Below, in pieces: positions 60,674 to 64,000 of a DNA stretch of 64,000 bases. This DNA comes from JBOZRQ01 sp050789255 (GTDB lineage Bacteria > Bacillota > Sulfobacillia > Symbiobacteriales > Symbiobacteriaceae). The notes under the pieces are model-generated. The model ran no database searches, had not been told where the DNA came from, and saw nothing but the letters and a program-made list of their open reading frames with translations. A program made the translations under genes and the position numbers. The DNA is taken from NCBI GenBank assembly GCA_050789255.1, contig JBOZRQ010000017.1, positions 62,001-126,000 on the forward strand, in the 5' to 3' direction. The stretch's first letter is position 1; each line of letters begins with the position of its first letter.

Positions 60674-61021
60674 CTACCGGACGTGCGGAATGGTGAGCTG
60701 CTGGCCTGGCTGCACGGTGGCGCCGACGAGCCCGTTGGCCCGTTTGATGGCCTCGATGACCTTGCGGGGGTCCTGCTTGCCGCTGTACTGGGTGGCGATG
60801 TCCCACAGGGTGTCGCCCGGCTCCACGGTATAGGACTGGGCGGCGGGCATTTCGGTATGGCCCATCATATGTACAACCTTGGGGGCGAACACAAACACGG
60901 TTAACACCACCAGGAGCACCCCCAGGATGCGTAGGGTGCGCGCCCGCCGGGCCCGCATGGTGCTGCGGCGGCGACGGACGGGCTGAAAGACCGGCATTTG
61001 AGCGTTGGTGGTAGCGTACAT
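60674..61021 (-). CDS. yneA: YneA-like LysM cell-division inhibitor
   Basis: 115 residues from ATG after GGGGGGAATC. A basic N-terminus and one membrane span (LRILGVLLVVLTVFVFAPKV) precede a LysM domain (SYTVEPGDTLWDIATQYSG ... VQPGQQLTIP). In Bacillus, YneA is a membrane-anchored LysM protein encoded divergently from lexA that delays division during SOS. Size, layout and position match, and LexA boxes lie between the genes. Confidence 0.85.
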   Translation of the reverse strand: MYATTNAQMPVFQPVRRRRSTMRARRARTLRILGVLLVVLTVFVFAPKVVHMMGHTEMPAAQSYTVEPGDTLWDIATQYSGKQDPRKVIEAIKRANGLVGATVQPGQQLTIPHVR

Positions 61022-61060
61022 GATTGATTCCCCCCACAGGTGAGAGTATTGGTTGGGAGA

Positions 61061-61074
61061 CAAACATTCGTTCG
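61061..61074. promoter_or_regulatory. LexA box 1
   Basis: Reverse complement CGAACGAATGTTTG fits the Gram-positive SOS box CGAAC-N4-GTTYG exactly. It lies 40 bases before yneA. Confidence 0.85.
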
Positions 61075-61088
61075 GGATCAAGATACCA

Positions 61089-61102
61089 CGAATGCATGTT
61101 CG
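61089..61102. promoter_or_regulatory. LexA box 2
   Basis: CGAATGCATGTTCG, one change from CGAAC-N4-GTTCG, 14 bases after box 1. Probably weaker. Confidence 0.65.
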
Positions 61103-61127
61103 TGTCAACAGAACGAACGAAATTCTT

Positions 61128-61141
61128 CGAACAGACGTTTG
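61128..61141. promoter_or_regulatory. LexA box 3, over the lexA promoter
   Basis: CGAACAGACGTTTG is a full match. It overlaps the likely -35 of the lexA promoter, so bound LexA would block its own transcription. Confidence 0.85.
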
Positions 61142-61166
61142 CGGCGCTGGAAAGCTATGTTATAAT
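61138..61166 (+). promoter_or_regulatory. lexA promoter
   Basis: TATAAT at 61161-61166 with TTTGCG 17 bases upstream. The -10 is perfect, the -35 weak. Transcription would begin near 61173. Confidence 0.65.
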
Positions 61167-61197
61167 CGAACCAGAATTTGTGGAGGGGAACCCGCAC

Positions 61198-61317
61198 ATG
61201 GCCTGGAGCCAGTGCGAGTTAAGGGCTCGCCTCCCGGGAGGTGCCACGGCATGCCGGACGATCTCACCGAACGCCAGCGCCAGGTGCTGCAGTTCATCAA
61301 GGACGAGATTCGCCTGA
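61198..61317 (+). CDS. Possible leader frame overlapping the lexA start
   Basis: ATG follows GGAGGGG at eight bases and opens 39 codons (MAWSQCELRARLPGG...) that run past the lexA start in another frame. It may be a leader peptide that affects lexA translation, or chance. No conservation can be judged here. Confidence 0.25.
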   Translation: MAWSQCELRARLPGGATACRTISPNASARCCSSSRTRFA

Positions 61318-61871
61318 AGGGCTACCCGCCTTCTGTGCGGGAAATTGGCGAGGCAATTGGCCTCAGTTCCAGCTCCACGGTCCACGGCCACATGGCCAAG
61401 CTCGAAGAGAAGGGCTTCATCCGCCGGGATCCCACCAAGCCCCGTGCCATCGAGGTCCTGGGCGAAATCGGCGCCACGCCGGCCAAACGTACCATCCATG
61501 TACCCGTCGTCGGCCGTGTTACCGCCGGTCTGCCCATCTACGCCGACCAGAACGTGGAGGATCACTTCCCCCTTCCGGTCGACTTCGTCCGGGCTGATGA
61601 GACCGACCTCTTCTTCCTGACTGTCCAAGGTGAGTCTATGATCGAAGCTGGCATTCTTGACGGCGATTATGTTCTCGTCCGCCGCCAGCAGCATGCGGGC
61701 AACGGCGACATCGTCGTAGCTATGATTGAGGACGAAGCGACCGTGAAGCGTTTCTACCGTGAACATGGCCACATTCGCCTCCAACCCGAAAACCGCTTTA
61801 TGGATCCCATCATCGTACCTAACGCACAAGTGCTCGGAAAGGTTATTGGTCTCATCCGCCGTATGGACTAA
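61251..61871 (+). CDS. lexA: SOS repressor LexA
   Basis: 206 residues from ATG behind GGGAGGTG. A winged HTH (LTERQRQVLQFIKDEIRLKGYPPSVREIGEAIGL) is followed by the S24 domain with the Ala92-Gly93 cleavage bond (VTAGLPI), Ser129 (GESMI) and Lys166 (TVKRF). LexA represses SOS genes until RecA* triggers self-cleavage. Three boxes upstream indicate control of itself and yneA. Confidence 0.97.
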   Translation: MPDDLTERQRQVLQFIKDEIRLKGYPPSVREIGEAIGLSSSSTVHGHMAKLEEKGFIRRDPTKPRAIEVLGEIGATPAKRTIHVPVVGRVTAGLPIYADQNVEDHFPLPVDFVRADETDLFFLTVQGESMIEAGILDGDYVLVRRQQHAGNGDIVVAMIEDEATVKRFYREHGHIRLQPENRFMDPIIVPNAQVLGKVIGLIRRMD

Positions 61872-61880
61872 AAGTCGAAG

Positions 61881-61919
61881 GCCCTGCGCGAAACTCCTCG
61901 CGCAGGGCGTATCTTTTTT
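61881..61919 (+). terminator. Intrinsic terminator after lexA
   Basis: GCCCTGCGCG (61881-61890) pairs with CGCGCAGGGC (61899-61908), then a T-rich run. Confidence 0.9.
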
Positions 61920-62385
61920 ATCGCCATTGAATTTGCTCCCGCCGCCCATTCCAGGAGACCGTAAACCTACCGTGCCGCGTGATCGCCCGGACCAGCTCCT
62001 GGGGCTCGGCGGCGGTGAGCAGTCCCTGGCCGGGGAAGACGAGCTTGCAGTCCGCAATCCGGTTGACCTTGCCGGGCCCGGTTCCCACGGTTCCGTGTAC
62101 GCAGGTGATCCCCTGTACCTCGAACGTGACCTCTACCTTCTCCGGCATCTGGTCCCCTCCGGTCCAAACCAGATAGGGCAAGGCTTTTGCTGTGTGCAGC
62201 CTTCCATCCTGACAGGTGCCCAGCCCTTGCAGAATGAGCGCCCAGTGCTCACTTTCTCCCCATGTGCTAAAGATGGACTCCAGGGCCTCCACATAGGGCA
62301 GGCACTTGGATGCGCCGGCCATCGTTGTGGCTGGGAATAGGGCGATTGTCGAAGCCAGGATGCAGACCAGCACCATCTTTCGCAT
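61918..62385 (-). CDS. Secreted cysteine-containing protein, unknown
   Basis: 155 residues from ATG 62385. MRKMVLVCILASTIALFPATTMAG is a signal peptide. The mature part has four cysteines (SKCLPY, GTCQDG, ITCVHG, DCKLVF), enough for two disulfides. No family recognised. Its 3' end abuts the lexA terminator. Confidence 0.7.
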   Translation of the reverse strand: MRKMVLVCILASTIALFPATTMAGASKCLPYVEALESIFSTWGESEHWALILQGLGTCQDGRLHTAKALPYLVWTGGDQMPEKVEVTFEVQGITCVHGTVGTGPGKVNRIADCKLVFPGQGLLTAAEPQELVRAITRHGRFTVSWNGRREQIQWR

Positions 62386-62512
62386 CGAGGGAGACGCCCC
62401 CTTTGGCCATCTTCGCAGGTAGGATGCCCAGACGGAGCGCTCCCGGGCCTCAGGGAGTTTGTGGAAGGCAGCTGCCGGAAGCGGGGGCGCCGCCAATAAG
62501 TCTGTACCCAAG

Positions 62513-62544
62513 AAAAGCGGGCGGTGCATCGTAGCACCGCCCGC
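62513..62544 (-). terminator. Intrinsic terminator after glnA
   Basis: GCGGGCGGTGC (62517-62527) pairs with GCACCGCCCGC (62534-62544); on the minus strand TTTT follows. Confidence 0.85.
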
Positions 62545-62560
62545 GGCGTGTCTTGAAGCG

Positions 62561-63901
62561 CTAGAAAACGGAGAGATACTGATCCAGCTCCCACTGGTGG
62601 ACCTGGCTGCGGTAGATATCCCACTCCAGCTGCTTGGCCTCCATGAAGTTGGCGTAGATGTGGTGGCCCAGGGCTTCCTGGATCACCTCGTCCTCCTCCA
62701 GGTCCCGCATCGCCTCGCTCAAGCCACCGGGCAGGCTGTGGATGCCCTCGGCGCGCCGCTCCTCGGGGCTCATCAGGTAGATGTTGCGGTTGACCGGCGC
62801 CGGCGGGGTCAGCTGACGCTTGATGCCGTCAAGACCGGCGGCCAGGGTGACCGCCAGGGCCAGGTAGGGATTGCAGGAGGGGTCGGGGCTGCGGAGCTCG
62901 ACCCGGGTGGAGTTGCCACGGCGGGCGGGAATGCGGACCAGCGGCGAGCGGTTGCGCTCGGACCAGGCGATGTAGACCGGCGCCTCATAGCCAGGCACGA
63001 GCCGCTTGTAGGAGTTGACCAGCGGGTTGCAGATCGCCGTGTAGGCCCGGGCGTGCTTCAGCAGACCTGCCATGTAGTGCATCAGCACGGGGGAGATCCC
63101 GTTGGCGGCGTGCTCGTCGAAGAAGGCGTTCTTGCCGTCCTTGAAGAGCGACTGGTGCAGGTGCATGCCGGAGCCCGGCACCCCCATGATCGGCTTGGGC
63201 ATAAAGGAGGCGTGCAGGCCATGCTGCAGGGCGATGGTGCGCACGACAAACCGGAAGGTGGCGATGTTGTCGGCGGTCTGCACCGCATCGGCGTACTTGA
63301 AGTCGATCTCGTGCTGACCTGGCGCCACCTCGTGGTGGGAGGCCTCGATCTCAAAGCCCATCTTCTGCAGCGCCAGCACGCAGTCCCGGCGGCACTCCTC
63401 GCCGCGGTCGACCGGGCCGAGGTCGAAGTAGCTGGCCTGATCGTTGGTCTTGGTGCTGGGCTTGCCGTCGGCCTCCCGCTGGAAGAGGAAGAACTCGGGC
63501 TCCGGGCCGACCATCATGGTGTAGCCCATGGCGGCCGCCTCGGCGACAACGCGCTTGAGGGTGCCGCGTGGGTCGCCGCCAAAGGGCGTGCCGTCGGCGT
63601 TGTAGATATCGCAGATCAGGCGGGCCGTGGCGCCCTCGCCCTGCTCCTGCCACGGGAAGACGGCGAAGGTGGATGGGTCGGGCTTGAGCAGCATATCGGA
63701 CTCCTCGATCCGGACGAAACCCTCAATGGAGGAGCCATCGAAGAGCAATTGGCCGTCCAGGGCCTTGGGGAGCTGCTCCACCGGAATGTCCATATTCTTG
63801 GTGACGCCCAGGATGTCGGTGAACTGCATCCGGATGAACCGGACGTCGAGTTCACGCACCAGCTCCATGACGTCTTCCTTGGTCTTAGGGCGGTTCGGCA
63901 C
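62561..63901 (-). CDS. glnA: Glutamine synthetase type I (GSI-alpha)
   Basis: 446 residues from GTG behind TAGGAGG. LLFDGSSIEGFVRIEESDM carries the arginine used for feedback regulation in GSI-alpha, VGPEPEFFLF, GQHEIDFKY, GMHLHQSLF, NSYKRLVPGYEAPVYIAWSERNRS and NPYLALAV are the catalytic and ATP/Glu motifs. The adenylylation Tyr loop of GSI-beta is absent. It makes glutamine from glutamate and ammonia. No GlnR-like regulator gene or operator is seen in this window. Confidence 0.97.
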   Translation of the reverse strand: MPNRPKTKEDVMELVRELDVRFIRMQFTDILGVTKNMDIPVEQLPKALDGQLLFDGSSIEGFVRIEESDMLLKPDPSTFAVFPWQEQGEGATARLICDIYNADGTPFGGDPRGTLKRVVAEAAAMGYTMMVGPEPEFFLFQREADGKPSTKTNDQASYFDLGPVDRGEECRRDCVLALQKMGFEIEASHHEVAPGQHEIDFKYADAVQTADNIATFRFVVRTIALQHGLHASFMPKPIMGVPGSGMHLHQSLFKDGKNAFFDEHAANGISPVLMHYMAGLLKHARAYTAICNPLVNSYKRLVPGYEAPVYIAWSERNRSPLVRIPARRGNSTRVELRSPDPSCNPYLALAVTLAAGLDGIKRQLTPPAPVNRNIYLMSPEERRAEGIHSLPGGLSEAMRDLEEDEVIQEALGHHIYANFMEAKQLEWDIYRSQVHQWELDQYLSVF

Positions 63902-63914
63902 GGCTTCCTGCCTC

Positions 63915-64000
63915 CTAAAAGATCACCTTGAGGATGAACGCAATCGTAAGGGTAATCGCAAAGATCACGTTGACTACCACAGAGCCCAGGACACCCACGA
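63915..64000 (-). CDS. C-terminus of a membrane protein cut by the window edge
   Basis: On the minus strand an open frame reads VGVLGSVVVNVIFAITLTIAFILKVIF and stops 13 bases before glnA. The 27 residues form one hydrophobic helix. Its closeness to glnA suggests an operon, but the family cannot be named. Confidence 0.6.
   Translation of the reverse strand, partial: VGVLGSVVVNVIFAITLTIAFILKVIF

Noticed and set aside
62459..63931. Long plus-strand frame opposite glnA
   Set aside because: glnA is unmistakable on minus; the mirror has no motif.
1..64000. tRNA, rRNA, CRISPR arrays, insertion sequences with transposase
   Set aside because: None could be recognised on either strand by reading; short RNA genes could still be missed without a covariance search.

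Overview
The window looks like a piece of chromosome from a GC-rich, spore-forming member of the Firmicutes, probably Symbiobacteriaceae-like. This is inference. The visible support is strong GC bias with many GTG/TTG starts behind good Shine-Dalgarno sites, an alpha/beta-type small acid-soluble spore protein, a SpoVAC/DUF1657 pair behind sigma-G-like promoters, divergent yneA/lexA with Gram-positive LexA boxes, and an M-box magnesium riboswitch. No rRNA, tRNA or CRISPR array was seen.

Layout. 1-9900: a TPM-like exported protein, a metallophosphatase, a small zinc-ribbon/membrane-peptide pair, a NodB deacetylase, an NMT1-type ABC importer (lipoprotein, ATPase, permease) and several exported propeller or FG-GAP-like proteins. 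9900-19600: comB, a histidine phosphatase, an exonuclease-DinG helicase, surE and the phospholipid pair psd/pssA, interrupted by three copies of a ~200-bp dispersed repeat. Two of the copies bracket a lower-GC segment with two orphan frames. 19600-29300: a MalT-like LuxR regulator and a six-gene operon in which an ECF sigma factor sits among ABC-2 transporter genes; one permease carries an M1-peptidase-like domain without the zinc motif. 29300-40250: a NodB pseudoenzyme, a TPR protein, a SASP, an FtsA-like protein with repeated small C-terminal modules overlapped by a metallo-beta-lactamase-fold gene, a cyanophycinase-like protein without the catalytic serine, and a NUDIX hydrolase. 40250-45300: a ~550-base gene-free leader, then a helix-turn-helix protein fused to an F1-ATPase beta-subunit-like domain with a destroyed P-loop, translated with a heterodimeric ABC exporter. 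45300-48300: promoter, M-box, terminator, a possible leader peptide and mgtE, then a tyrosine recombinase beside a 15-6-15 inverted repeat. 48300-55150: zinc-binding protein, HAD phosphatase, mutY, a cysteine-free glutaredoxin-like protein, DUF1028, a coiled-coil protein, DUF1657, spoVAC, DUF3891 and a reductase-like protein. 55150-60170: a cytochrome c maturation operon (propeller, TlpA/ResA, CcdA, ResB, CcsA). 60300-64000: yneA and lexA around three LexA boxes, a secreted Cys-rich protein, glnA, and the end of a membrane protein.

The least conventional unit is the HTH-F1beta-like fusion with its exporter (40795-45296). A recurring theme is the loss of catalytic residues in otherwise recognisable enzyme folds: the NodB-like protein, the cyanophycinase-like protein, the glutaredoxin-like protein, the M1-like domain and the F1-beta-like P-loop.
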